A stretch of DNA of 64,000 nt from Crotophaga sulcirostris. Lineage: Eukaryota > Chordata > Aves > Cuculiformes > Crotophagidae. The DNA lies in assembly GCA_013397455.1 (NCBI GenBank), contig VYZB01000210.1, forward strand, positions 382,086 to 446,085. The letters run 5' to 3'. A program made the translations under genes and the position numbers. Below, one piece after another: positions 22,101 through 35,200 of the stretch (its first letter is position 1; each line of letters starts with the position of its first letter). Under the pieces are notes generated by a model that saw only the letters and a list, made by a program, of their open reading frames with translations, was not told the origin of the DNA and did not search any database.

Positions 22101-23199
22101 GCTGCATTAGCAAAACCTTAAAATTTAAGTTACTTTAGATGGAACTAAAGGTAAATAAGAGCCATGATGTCTAATGGATTTGCTTGCTCGCCAATGAGCA
22201 GTAGAGCATACTAGAAGAATTCACTTGGCATCTGCATATTCACATAGAAACCTGTTATTTTTCAGAAAAAGCAAAATACAGACTAAATTACAGATTGGGT
22301 CTCTTCGTCTTTGCATTCTGGAGTCAAGTATGTAAGTTCCAAGTGATTTGAAGCTGTTTTTTATCATAAGGTTTGCAAGCACACCTTGTATTTCCTTATC
22401 TTAAAATTGTCAGTGACTGCAGCGGGAAGGTCATGGTCACTAAATTGCATGCCTATACAGTTATTAAATAATTGGTATGGAAGATTCAGAATACTATGGA
22501 AACAATGTATTTTGAAAAACTAATTGCTAGTCCAAACAAAGTTATGGTTACAGGGGCCAGATTCTGGAAGCTACAGAAAGTTTGCTGTTAGTTGTCTGGT
22601 TGTTACACAGTTAAAGCAGTTTTAGGAGGGAAGAAAAATAGTCATTGGTGCGTAATTTGCAGTGCTGTTGACTGCCAAGTGTGGCATGGAGTTTGTGAAA
22701 AGTGCTGCGTGTTCAGTTCAGAGGGAGATGGGCATATATGTTAGAGTCATTTTCACTGCTTTCTTGGTTGAAAATAAGTAAATCGCTCTGGGGGAAGACA
22801 GAGCTCTGATTAGACTGGAGTTAGAAACTATGAGAAGTGTTGGTAAACATCTCCAGATGTAGAGGCATACCTCTTGTGTAAGATTATGCTGTGTGTTTCT
22901 CTGTCTCAAATAAAATAGTTACATCTGTGTATTAATATTCTTTCAGTAGTCCAGACCGTTCTGTGGTCTGTTTCAGAAGAGGCTTAAATAACTGTCATGT
23001 TGAACTCATCGATGGACAAATAATAGCTTAGAATATGAGTAATTTAGAGTAGAATACAGTGGTTGTTAATGCAGAATGGAGTCAGAAGGTTTTGCTGTAG
23101 TCTGTAGTTGGTTAGTGACTTTTTTTCCCCCTTGGAAAGTCAGTGAGAGAGAGTTATGCTTGTTTACTGCTTTCTTCGAAGGTTTTTGTTAAAATTCAC
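19141..23199. other. SUPT3H intron 1, no gene seen
   Basis: Unique AT-rich DNA apart from a small CR1 remnant at 19.32 kb. The interval 20,450-21,060 has many ATTA/TAAT cores and few repeats. Short frames are unremarkable. Confidence 0.6.
19321..19370 (+). mobile_element. Short CR1 3'-end remnant
   Basis: CTAGAGGTCTTTTCCAACCTTAATGATTTTATG resembles the CR1 3' terminus in plus orientation. Only about 50 bp is recognisable, so confidence is moderate. Confidence 0.55.
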
Positions 23200-23591
23200 A
23201 CAGTATCACAGTATAACCAGGTTGGAAGAGACCTCTGAGATCATCAAGTCCAACCAATAAGCCAACACTAACACCATCTCATCACCTAAACCATGGCACT
23301 GAGTGCCTCATCCAGTCTTCCCTTAAACACATCCAGGGTTGGCGACTCCACCACCTCCCTGGGCAGCACATTCCAATGGCCAATCACCCTTTCAGTGAAG
23401 AACTTCTTCCTAACATCAAGTCTAAACCTCCCCTGACGAAGTTTAAGTCCGTGCCCTCTAGTTCTGTCACTGGTCACCTGTGAGAAGAGACCAACGCCCG
23501 CTTGACTACAACCTCCTTTTAGGTAGTTGTAGAGAGCAATAAGGTCACCCCTGAGCCTCCTCTTCTCCAGACTAAACTAAACAGCCCCAGC
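23200..23591 (-). mobile_element. CR1 LINE, 5'-truncated
   Basis: The 3' end (ACAGTATCACAGTATAACC, then GGTTGGAAGAGACC) is followed by nearly 400 bp of CR1. On the minus strand the ORF2 C-terminus is well preserved ([40 protein letters not shown]). The intact frame is a 63-residue tail only, with no catalytic reverse-transcriptase motifs. It is one of the better-preserved copies here. Confidence 0.95.
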
Positions 23592-23601
23592 TGTTTACTG
23601 C

Positions 23602-25928
23602 AAAAAGATACTTTCTTATGAGATATAGAAATGAACATTAAGGATTATTTACTGTGGAACAGTTCTAAAGATAAAATCAGTAAGATGTGTTTTATTGTTG
23701 GACCAAAATCTGTGCTTACATGTATTTGGAAATTTGTTTTACCCCTTGTTATCAGACATGCATGTTTCTCCGGTAACTTCTAAATGGGAATGGTTGACTG
23801 GATTGTCTTATAAATGGAAGGAGGGGAATGATGTTCAGTTGTAGCCCTTATATTTGTGGGGGCTTTCCAAGCTCGTTTCACTCTAAGAAAGGAGAGTGTC
23901 ACTGTTGAAGAAGAGATGCTTATTTGTCTGGGTGGTGAAAGCTGAGCTGTGCATTGACCGCTAGAAGAAGAATAATTCTTTCTGGTACTTGCTTTAAAAC
24001 AGAATTATCATAAGCATCCAGTCTATCAGGTGCTAAATGGAAGCAGCAGTAGCAGATGTAGTGTGTTAGCCTTAGCGTGAACAGTGCATGCACTCCACTT
24101 TGTGATACTTTGTTAATTAATTAAAAAAATGAAAGAAAGCTGAGATTGTATCCCTAGCTTTGAACAGTATTATTGGGTGCAGACCTGATGCAGATGTCTT
24201 GCTGCCTGCCCACGTATTGCTTCTAATCCTAGATTTGGTCTGGCTGTTCCTTGAGAGTTTGTGCCTTTGCTTTATCTGCTTGGCTTTTAAGAGACCATAT
24301 TTAGGGAATATGGAAGTAGTCTTATTGCCTATCAGCAAAGGCATTTCTTATTTGCTACACAAGAAGCTATGTTTTTGGACCTGAACAGGTTAGAGGATGT
24401 TAAAGGTGTTTCATTATACATTTTGAATCTTTGATTTGTAGTAAAATCTAGGTTGTCCTCGCATTGTGCTTATCTGAGACCCTTTAGAGTATTTGTTGTT
24501 CCAGCCTGCTTGTAGAGCTCCAGAGAACTTAAATCCTCAGCTCTAGTGTTTTAATGTTCAGTTTTTCCATGTTACTGGGAGAGTGGGAAATCAGCAAAAC
24601 AATATACCTACTCTACAAGTTACGGGTTATCAGGGTTTTTTAGCTTTTTATTTTTTTTTAATAATTTTGAGTACACACTGAGAAAGGCAGTCGTGCACAT
24701 GTTCAGTTGGGTTTATGGTCTTGTTTTTCTTTTAAAAAAGAAGTACACTAACAAAAATCTGTATCCTGTAGTTAATGAAGTTCTTACATCTCCAGTCCTA
24801 GAAGACTGTTATCTTATACTCTCATGTGTGGTGGTGAGGCCAGTAAAATCCTCAGTGGTAGCAGACTAAATCTATTTACTTTGAAGTAGATGGTGTGAAA
24901 TCAAAAGCATAATTTTAATTTTGGGTTAATTCATAGTCATCTTGGCTCTTATTTCCTTCCTGTTTTGTTTGGATTTCTATAGATGAAAATGTGTCAGTCT
25001 TTAAAATTTTGCATGATTTTGGGTTGCATGCAAAATGTCTTTGTGAAAGGCAAGAAAAGAGGACTGATGCAATAACCACATTAGATGTATATTTGATAAA
25101 TTATCGTAACAGTAAATTCTACACTAATTTGCTGTTTAATGTAAAAATTTGTGCAGGGACACTGCTTTTTGGGTAATTCTGCATTTTCTTTAGCATGTAA
25201 TAGAGACATCAGATGAAACTTGTGAGACTCCACTTTTGTTTTAAACTGACCTAGTTTACGCTTATGTCACCTTTTTTGTGAAGTGAAAGCTGTAGTAGAA
25301 GTAATGTTTGCTCTTCCTGATTGAGTGTAGATTGACTATTGAACAGATGTATTGGAGGACTGTCCTTTAGTGACTGTTTTGATGCACCTTTCTCTTAAAT
25401 CCTTATGTGACATTTTGACAGTGGTCGTTGGTGAAAGTATTTTAGTATTTCGAAAGATGGAGGTGGTGACTATGTGTGTGTATATATATAATATAAATAT
25501 ATATATATTTAAGATTGCTTATGCATGTCCCAAATATTGTGAAATATCTTGGAGATATGGTGCTCTACAGCTATGGGCTAGATGAACAGCCTGTATATTA
25601 AATTCAAGTTTTAGGAGCAGTAGAATTTCAGTTTTTCTCTCAACTTGAATAAGTAGATGGTGTATTGATTGAACAGTCATCAGTGTGCATTAATATTGCC
25701 TGCTAGTTTCAGAGCAGATGTGGATATGAAGGATGACTAGAATAGGAAAGTCTGCCCAGGTATCTTACCTGGGTAAGAAGGATGGGCCTAAGTTTGTTGA
25801 GAAATAATAGAATTTATTTCAACAGAGAACTCTTGTTCTGCTGATTAATATGGGAGAAGTACTCGTTTCTGTTGTGACTCTTGAATGTAAATTTTATGCA
25901 TGGACACTGCTTTCTTGGGTTATTAATT
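23602..25928. other. SUPT3H intron 1, no gene seen
   Basis: AT-rich unique DNA. TTAATTAATTAAAAAA occurs near 24,113, and a (TG)n(TA)n microsatellite lies at 25,472-25,509. Confidence 0.6.
25472..25509. repeat. Compound (TG)n(TA)n microsatellite
   Basis: TGTGTGTGTATATATATA followed by an AT-rich tail with ATATATATAT. It is short and interrupted. Confidence 0.85.
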
Positions 25929-26241
25929 GCTCTCTACAACTACCTGAAAGGAGGTTTTACTGAGGTGGTGCTGGCCTCTTCACCCAAGTAGCAAGTGACA
26001 GATCAAGAGGAAATGGCCTCGAGTTGCACCAGGGGAGGGTTTAGACTGGATATTAGGAAAAAATTCTTTACCAAAAGAGTCGTGAAGCAATGGAACCAGA
26101 TGCCCAGGAAGTGGTGGAGTTACCATTCCTGGAGGTGTTCTAAAAGCACGTAGAGAGGGCATGTTTTAGTAGGCATGATGGTGTTGGGCTGATGTTGGAC
26201 TGGATGATCCAAGAGGCCTTTTCTAACCTCAGTGGTTCTAT
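25929..26241 (+). mobile_element. CR1 LINE, 5'-truncated
   Basis: Plus-orientation CR1 from CTCTACAACTACCTGAAAGG through GTTTAGACTGGATATTAGG and CCCAGGAAGTGGTGGAGT, to the 3' end at TTGGACTGGATGATCC...GGTTCTAT. Confidence 0.95.
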
Positions 26242-29100
26242 TAAAGATTTTGGAATTGCAGTAGGTGCTTTTAAATATTAATGCTTATATATACCTCTTA
26301 CTATATATTATTATTACGCATTTGATTGCAATATTTTACATAGAGGAAAAGAATTTGTGAAAGCTGGACGTATTTGGATGGGAACTTCTGATTAGTCCAA
26401 ATAGTGTTAATCAGATGTTATTTTCTTCTTTCTGGAGTTCATAATTAAAATACGGCATGTTGAAATAATCTATGGCCTAATCTCAACATCTGAATTCATT
26501 TTGTAGAATATGGCAAACAGCTGCATTCCAGTTCAGAGCTAAAACAAATACAGTATATTGACCCGTTGAAGATTACAGTAGGCTTTTCAGTTCCATGTTA
26601 GCTGTAGTTATTGAAGAAAGTTCATTTGAGTGCTTCTGCTTTTGAATGATTTTTTTTTTATTATTTTTTTAATGTCCGGAAGACAGGAAATAGAACATAC
26701 AGGCGATGGGACTTTGATGTGTAAAGAAGTTAATTATCTAAACCATCAAACAAAACGTGGGCTGTGGAAGTAATTATTGTAAAGGGTCTGACGAAGCCTG
26801 ACAAGCTGTTGGTTTTTTATGTCAGGAAAATGTTGTACACCTGCTTGATTTGAAAGTTAAATCGTTTGGTTGCAATAGGAAGACTAAGTTTTTAGTGAAG
26901 CTGTAGCTGGTAAGCTTTCGGCTCTCAAACTCACTGATACTTATACAGATGTATGGTCCTCCAAGACATTTTAATTAAACTGTTCTTGCCCACTTGGAGG
27001 ACAGGTACTGTGAAAAGCATTTACTCCAAAGTAGGACATGCCTGAATCACAAGTTTTACGCTGTGAGGAGGTGAACTATGGAATCGTATTCTGTGTTTTT
27101 GGGGAATTTTGGGTGAATGCTTCATAAACTAGCAGAGCAGAAACTCATGAATAAAGCAAAATGTCTGCCTTGGTTTTAAAAAATATCCAAAGATAGTTAT
27201 ATGCTTTAAATTGTGTAGTTATTTGAAAAAAAAAAAACCATAAACCTCCTAAGTCTTTATATGTTATTCAGTTTTTAAACTTTAAGGCACATGTGATTGC
27301 TGTATTTCAGGATTTTTTTCTACAGCTGTTTTACAAAGTATTAACTGAGGCTTTCCCCTCACTGCTTTCTCTAGGGTGTAGGGAAAATACAGAATTTACA
27401 GTGCATTCATTTATATTTAGGAATATTGATACTGTGATGTTGGCTATATAGATACTAAAATCAATTGTAATCAATCCCAATCAAATAATGAACAGTAAAA
27501 CTTCCAAGGCTTTGTGCTGTTCCTGGGTACCATTGCAGCTTCCTTTCAATCCCTTCCATATCTAATTAGAGCTTTCCTGGAAATACTGTGTGACCTTCCT
27601 CCATGTTAGGTTTTACCTTTTTTAATTTTATTTTTTAATTTTTAACTCAATGTGACTTTTGGTTATATGACTCTAGTAAGTGCTGATTACTGCAGGATCC
27701 TGCCAACACTTAAGCCTGGTGTGTAACTACTCGTGATTAAAATCAGACTTCAGTGGGTGTAAACTTGTGATTAAAGTTACACATGTGCATAAGTGCTTGC
27801 AGGATGGGGATCTAAACTTGAATCTGCTTGAAGATGAACAGAAGCCTGTGAAAATACTTGAAATAATAATTACTTGAAATAAATAAATGAACTTATATCT
27901 GAATGCATAAACTTATTATTTTGGTATTTAGGGTATTACAAATAATCTTTGTGATGGATTGTAACGCTTTTAATGGCATTTAATATAAATCTGGTCATTT
28001 ACTTTCAAATTGGTTTTTAGAAAATCTTTCTTAACTGTAAAACTTAAAAGTGCACAAAGGTACGGTGTCTTTAGAGGCCTTACAGCAAAGCAAAGTATAT
28101 TCACATGATTTTCATTGTAATTACTACTGCTACTACTAATAGTACAAGAAATGAGCTGTACAACTCAATTGTTACTAGCGTGCAGCAAGCTACAGGAGGA
28201 AGAAATGTAGTGAGAATATGTACTGTTTATCAGGAGACTTACATAGTGTGTCCAGTGCTTTGTTAAAAAATTTCTTGAAGGGAAAAATGAAGCTCCCTGT
28301 CCTATAGTTATAGTTTTCCATAATTAGATAAATTTTGATTTACTAGTGTTTTAGTTAATGAAGTTACTTTTTAGAAATGAAATTATTTAAAGGCATTTGA
28401 CTTGCCTTTTCTTAAAGAGGAAAATGCAGATGCGTTAGTTAACAGAACAAGAGTAGAACTGTCCTATGTTTTAAATGAGAAATTTGTATTGAAAAGCTGT
28501 AAAACATTTTGTATACAGATAGTACCTTTAGTCATATAAATATTACGATAATATTAGGTCCCACTCTTTCTAATGCGTTTCTGTTTTGAGGACTTAAATA
28601 ATATGTCTACCTAGAGCTGGTGTTTTAGAAAGGAAGCTTGTGATCTTGGTGCTCATTGAGCTTTATCTGGCTTTTTCTGAGAATCTGTGTTACTCCTCTT
28701 AGTCTGAGTGGAGACAATATGGATGTGGTTTACTAGTGCTTAGGGTACCACAGGGACGTAAAAGGATGTTTTGAGTAGCAAATACTGGTCTCTAAAAAAA
28801 TACTATATATTCCAGAATAGCAGTGGTTTTATCTTAATACTTTTCCATTGGTGGTCCAAGGGAACCTCTATATGGGTTGCTGAGATGCTATTTTTAAAAA
28901 CAGCAGACAGCCCCATACTTTGGGTATGGTGAACGTAAATTCTTATTTTTTCTCCAGTGTCTCACATAAGCTTCTTTATGCATGCAAAATCTTTGCATTC
29001 AAGTCTACCCCAAAAAGCTTTTCTTCCCTTTTGAATACCTACTCAGAAGCATGCATATGGTCTCTTTAAAATAAAACATAAGTATTTTAAGTGCTCTTAT
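26242..29100. other. SUPT3H intron 1, distal part, no gene seen
   Basis: AT-rich unique DNA with A/T homopolymers near 26,651 and 27,223. It ends in the pyrimidine tract of the SUPT3H coding-exon acceptor. No second upstream coding exon is apparent. Confidence 0.6.
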
Positions 29101-29116
29101 TTCTTTGTTTACTCAG

Positions 29117-29211
29117 ATGAGCAGCACTGTGGCTAGCCCAATGTCAGCGGTTGCCTCGTCAAGTGGTGGAAGAAAATCAACAAGTTTTACACCTGAATTG
29201 CAAAGTATGAT
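29117..29211 (+). CDS. SUPT3H: SUPT3H first coding exon (SAGA subunit SPT3 homologue, N-terminus)
   Basis: The acceptor TTTCTTTGTTTACTCAG ends at 29,116, immediately before ATG at 29,117. The frame encodes 31 residues beginning MSSTVASPMSAVASSSGG and ending FTPELQSM, and it exits in phase 2 (AT) at a perfect GTAAGT donor at 29,212. Human SUPT3H, as I recall it, begins MNNTAASPMSTATSSSG and continues TELQSMMYSLGD, so the SASPMS core, the Ser-rich linker and ELQSM(M) align and the split codon restores the second Met. SUPT3H is a histone-fold subunit of SAGA/STAGA that contacts TBP. This exon covers only the variable Ser-rich tail before the first histone fold. The 5'UTR exon must lie upstream, most likely in the CpG island at 17.4-18.3 kb. 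The next exon (YSLGD...) was searched for by eye and not seen. Confidence 0.94.
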
Positions 29212-32200
29212 GTAAGTAATCAGCAAAATGCCTAGTAATATCTATAATTTGTATGCATCTTCTAGCTGGTTTCTTAAAGTGTGTGGATAAGGCTGATGGG
29301 AGGGAAAGAGCAGGAGGCGTTAGTGATGGAACTGTTAGTGTTTTACTTCTGATTTGTAAAACGTGCAGGAGTGAGTTGGATACATAGACAGCTGTACTGT
29401 TAGAAAGTCCTGCTGAATAAAGAAATGCATTTTTAATATTACTTTAGAAGTCCTTTCTCAGTCCTTCATCAAAAAAAGCTCAGCTTACTGTTGTCATATG
29501 CAGTTATTTAAATAAGCATTTTGTGTTGCCATGTTTCACTACTAATACAGAGAGGTAGGTAAATTGCAGAGATCATAATATAATTGATGAAGTTAAGATG
29601 TGGAACAGTTGTGAATAACTGGATTTGGGCAGATAGGAAGTGAAGTTGTTAATTTACAATAACAAATAACTTCTCTTTTTAACAGTAGACTCTTAGAAAC
29701 CCAGCTCCAAGCTGCGATATTATGATTTTGTAGCTTACAGCTTCTAAAACCTTGAATGTTATTTGAACAGATGGGTTTTGTCAGTTTTAAAGATACTTGC
29801 ATAATCAGAAGGATTCCTTCTGTAGAAGTCATCTTTATCTTGTCTGGTAACCTACTACACTGGGATGACTGCAAATCTTAATTTAGTGGAAAGGAACATA
29901 TTCATCAAAAAAATTCACCTACCACTTTCTGGCATTTCCCCCTTTTTATGTGTGTCCAAGACACTGTACTGTCAGGATAAGGGCAGGCGGAAGGAATGAG
30001 CTTGTTCCTATCTGGATTCATGCTCCTGATTTATCAAACGCTTTAAAGAATGTTTCAACCTAGAGCTAAAAGATCTCTAACCTTTGAGGCTGCAGAGAGC
30101 TTGGCTGTAGTGGCTCGTGCCTAAACTGTACATTTTAAAAGAAATGTATGATTATGAGTGTTATGTATGAGGACGGGAGAGGATGCACGTTTGCCAGTTG
30201 CTGAGCTCAGCTGCACGTGACAGGGAGCTTTTCTATATGAAATCTTGCAAAGGTGTCCTGCAGGATTTTTCCCCATGTTCATTTGTCAAAGTTGAAAAGA
30301 AGAAAGGTAGTCCCAGAGTACTGAGACATAAATCCACGGTTTCAAAAGACAGTGATAATCATTGGCTCTTCTCACTAGTCTTAGCTCTGAAAGACTCTCC
30401 AGAATGTTGTTTAAGATAGGATAAGGTAAAGGGGGGTGAACTTAACAAGGGATTAGTTTTGAGCTGTTGATTGTTACTTTGGCAAGGTTATTGAAAATTG
30501 AGAGCTTCTTTTTACAGAGTTTCTTCATATTTTTTTTAATGAATTCCTTCTGACCCATAGATGAGTAACTACATTTTAATGACAGCGAAATTTTATTTAT
30601 TAAAATTATGCATCTTGGCTGTTACAATGATACTCTCCTTTTGATCATTTTACTTTAGGTCATTAATTGTTGAGTTTCTATTAATGTGTTTGCAAATGGC
30701 TTTTAATATTACTTGGTGTGTGTAAAGAAATTTTTGATAGTCATATTTGAAATGATTTACTCTCCTTCTTGCCCTTTCTGTTTTGTTAGGTNNNNNNNNN
30801 NNNNNNNNNNNNNNNNNNNNNNNNNNNNNNNNNNNNNNNNNNNNNNNNNNNNNNNNNTTTTTCTGCCAGTTGCCTTCCATAAACATAAAGAAGTTAAAGT
30901 ATTTCAAGCCTCCACAGATAATAATTATTTACCTGTATGAAAGCTGAATTTGGTGTTTTAATATAATGAAAATATTTAACATTTTAATATTGCTTTATCA
31001 CACTAGATATGCTCTTTTTCTTTTTTACTACTTTTGTACTTGCAAAGGAGTTCATTTAGGAGCGAAAAGGTGTTTTAAGTCACTTAAGGCTACATTTGAA
31101 CTGCTTTTTTTTGTTTTGGTTAGTTATAGACATGACAATGCAAGTCCCCCTGCTTTTCAAGCGCTCTCATGCTCAACCTGTTCTCAACAGACTCATCTGG
31201 ACACTCACTGCTACTTTTAGGAGATACAGCATTTTGTGCAGATTAAATGATGGTGAGGAGTGCTGTCTTGCTTGCTCCATTGTATGTTGTAGGTTCACCT
31301 TCAGTGTCCTGTACCATTTTCTGATTTGAATTGCTATGTGGGTAGTAGATATAAAAGGAATTGCTTGTTTCTGTTAAATTCTACCAAGAGCCCTGTCCAA
31401 AACTAGAAGATACAATGTGTTTTCAGTTAAATGCCCTTAAGAGACTACAAGATTGTTGCTAAGTGGAGCATGGGCTACATTCCACTAGAGTATTTTTCAG
31501 TCTAATGTAACTGAGTAGATGAGTAGTTTGTTACAAACCCAGTGGTTTGTAACTACACTGAATTCTTTCCAGGTAGAAAACTATTAGTTCTCTCCTTCAA
31601 GAAAATTCTGTTTAGTTATTGTTCAAACCTTATAGTCATCTAAACTGGAAAATATAAGTATTATTCATGGTGGCAAAAATAACTGTGTTTAAAAAAAACA
31701 AAAGAACAGCTGTGAAGACTGGAGTCGAAGAAGCCTGTGCATCAATTCAGTTCGGTATCTGGGGAGCCTGCGTTTTATTCAGTTGTGGACTTCCTGATAA
31801 AGTATTTTAAAACTACCCTCTCCTCCAGTATACACATGATTCTGTCAGAATGTAGAAGTTATTGTTGGCCATATAAACGGAAGAAATAAACATTTTCCTT
31901 TTGCTTCAGAACTGGTGCTGTTATATTTGAAAAGTATGCAAACAGATCTTCTCTGCTTTAGAGGAACGGTTTTCACAGTTTCATTAAACTGGTAGGAGCT
32001 GAAGAAATTCCTTCAGTGTAATGAGCTCATTGAAGGTTACATTTTTATTGTTTGCTGATAAAATAAGAGACTTTGGAAATGATACAGTGTCAGGGATGAA
32101 CCATGTGGAGAAAAATGACAGCTGTTTCTTTTGGCCAAGGCCGCAAAATGAAGTTACCACTTTAAAAGAACCTTCCAGGCCCTGACAGAAGCTGACTTTT

Positions 32201-35200
32201 TTTATAAGCTACATAATCTAGGAAGTTACAGATCCTTGCGTTTAGATGAATTGTAATGAAACCATGCTGAAATCGTAAGATCCTGGGAAGTAGTAAAGGC
32301 TGGAACATTACAGAGCAAAAAAAAAAGGTAACAACTTTCTTAAAGAAAATAAAACAGAGACTATTTTTGCATAGTTTGTGAAGTTGATTAGGATCACCTA
32401 TTTCCTATGAATTATCATCCATATGGAGTAATATGAAGAGTAACTTCAATTTATCCTGCCTTTCTCAACAGAAAAAAAATGTGCGTAGCGAGGAGATGAG
32501 CTTATGAGAAAGGAGTCACATTGGGTGCTAATCCAGAATAACATTTGGTGGTTTGTTTTGATGTTAAAAATGGACTGTTGGATTTTAAGGACTTAAAAAG
32601 CAGAAAGAATGTAGGTAACTCTCTTTTAGAAATAGAATATCAAATCCTATTATAACCTAGTAGTGAGATCTGGCAACTGTGGCTAAGGGTGCCTAACAGT
32701 CTGAAGGTGATATCTTTGATTAGTTTATAATTTACAGCACTTAAGTGTTGAGTCAGGGTTTGATTCCCTGGAATGCTTAAATTTATATGTATTGTTAAAC
32801 TTGTGAGTAATCCCATTTAAGGTGAGGAGGTTATACATATGCTACAAATATTTTGACCCACAGCATTAGTAAATGACCTGAATCCTTCTGTAGAATTGTG
32901 GTTTTATGATAAGCTCACAAATATTTTTCTGATCTATTTGAGAGGGCAGGAAATGTATTGGAGACCTGAGATGAAATCCTAAAATACTGCAGGAAAGCTA
33001 TCTTCATACATGTAATAGGTTTTCATGATATACATATATGTTTTTGTAACTAATAAAATGGTTCTGCATTTCCACTGATTTTTTTAAAATTTTTTACTTG
33101 AAATTGAAGAAATTTTTGTTTGTCAGAGAAAAAATGTTCTATATGCTGTCTGCTGTCTATGTATGTAGTATTTAAATATAACTGGTGATAGTACTTAATA
33201 TGCTGATTACCATAAGAGGAATGCAGATTTAAATCTAAGTACCAGACTGTCACAGACCACCCAAACACATGTCTATTTACAGTGTACTACCTTTTACATG
33301 GATATGTTTGGATTTTAATTGGAACCTTGGAATTATTTGATATTTATCTTATAATCCTTTAAAGAAGCATAACGCTATGTATCTTTTCCTTTCACTCCCA
33401 CATCCTTAATTTGTATTTGGATATTTTATTATGTGTACCATAGAGCTTGCAGTTGTAGGTGTTAATCATTGAAAAAAAAGTTTTCAGCAGGTCTAAGAGT
33501 GCATTTTGCTGAGGTTTGTTTTACAAAGCTTCATTTGGCTGATCTACAACCTGTTTCCAAACTAACTGCTAACCTTGGGTCAGTTGCACTTAAATTATAG
33601 TTCTGCCCAGTAGATTCACAACCCTGATGATTTCACAGTAGCAGTTAAAATACGTCATTTGGTTGAGATCATCTGTTCTGTAATATAAGCACTACTTACA
33701 GAGCACACTTCTGGAAACCATGATGTCCTAAACACTTGTATTGAACAATTTGCAGATGGAGTGGATTTTTTCCCCTCTATAAAATACCTTGATTTTTCTA
33801 AGCTATTTTAGCGATTTACAGAAATACCAGTTACTGTGGTATGAAGTTAATTGAGAAGTTGCTTTTATTGATTCAGTGGGGTTTTTTCCTCTATGCAAAT
33901 TCATATACAGAGCCACATTCTGTATATACAGAGGCCACACTCAAGGTTAGTTTAGATTATCAGCAGAATACTCTTAAAAATCATGCGTGAAATTTTCCAA
34001 TGGCAAACATATATTTAAAAGTCATATGAATCAAACACTTCAGTTCCATACACCCTACAATTTGATCCTACAGATGACCCAGAGTTTACCTTTACATATT
34101 TCAGTAATTTTATGACTGCTAACCAGTTGTAGGTTTGGGCTCCAAACTGATGCTAAATCTTTGAATGATGTTGTATAAGGTACTACTTAGTTAAACTGTA
34201 TTGAAGAGTGTGGTTTTTGTATACTGCGGTTTTTGTGCCTCAACATGCAGCATTGTTGGTAGTGATAGGCTGTATTACTACTCTAATGCAGGCTGGTTGA
34301 AAATGTTGTTAGCTTGAGTTCAGACCAAAATTTTTGTTGTTTCTATGGGCTGAAGCCTATGGCTTGAAGACCATTGGTATGGATGCGTGAATGGGCCATG
34401 TAAAGCCTTCCTGAAGTCACTGGAATTCTTTTGACGTGCAGGGAAGTATCTGTAAGCAGGCAGTTGTAGGAAGAAAACCTTAAATACCCACTCAAACTGG
34501 ATGCTTTTTTGTTATCAAAATTTTATAAAAATACGTTGTTCAAGTAAAGGGATTGCCATATTTATCTTTCAGCCTTGAGACAACATGAATAGTCAACTTG
34601 ATAATACGTTAATTAAACTGAATCAAGAGGCTGAACTATATTCAACCACAACACCTAGATTGTGTCTGGTTACATTCTGAATGAGGCGTATTAAAAGCTA
34701 CTTTTTCTTCCTTCCCCTTTTTATGTAACTTGAATATCTATGATATAAATTAAACCTGGTTTCATAATTAGCTTTTAAGGTAGATTTTGTACCAAAAATA
34801 AAAAATGGATGTTAGAAGGTTTTGAAGATAAATTTAATGATGGAAATATTGGAGAAAAAAAGTTTCTGTTGGTTTTATGTAAGACTTTCTGATTACTCAT
34901 TATATTTGCTGTAGTTGCTATTAAAATACTATTATCCATTGATATAATATCAAATTTAGTATTGCTACTAAATTTCCAGACAGTGAAAATCTGTCCAGTT
35001 CTTATTTCAAGTACAGTTATTACAACCTTCTCCAGCTTGTATCTTACACCCACCTCTAATACCCTCCAATGGTGTGTTAGTTTGCAGGAGAGAGAAACGC
35101 TTCATATTCCCTTTTTATTTATAAATATATTATTTGTAATCTGTTCTTTTAACATGTAGCAAATTAAGAGAGAGGCTTGGTAAAAACTGGAGCTAGTTCT

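Larger units (their letters stand above)
18072..29116 (+). other. SUPT3H: SUPT3H intron 1 (about 11 kb, 5' limit approximate)
   Basis: The 3' end is fixed by the acceptor before the coding ATG. The 5' end depends on which donor in the CpG island is used. The interval holds a minisatellite (18.36-19.14 kb), CR1 pieces at 19.32, 23.20 and 25.93 kb, and a (TG)n(TA)n microsatellite at 25.47 kb. No other exon was recognised. On the opposite strand the same DNA is part of the RUNX2 P1-P2 intron. Confidence 0.65.
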
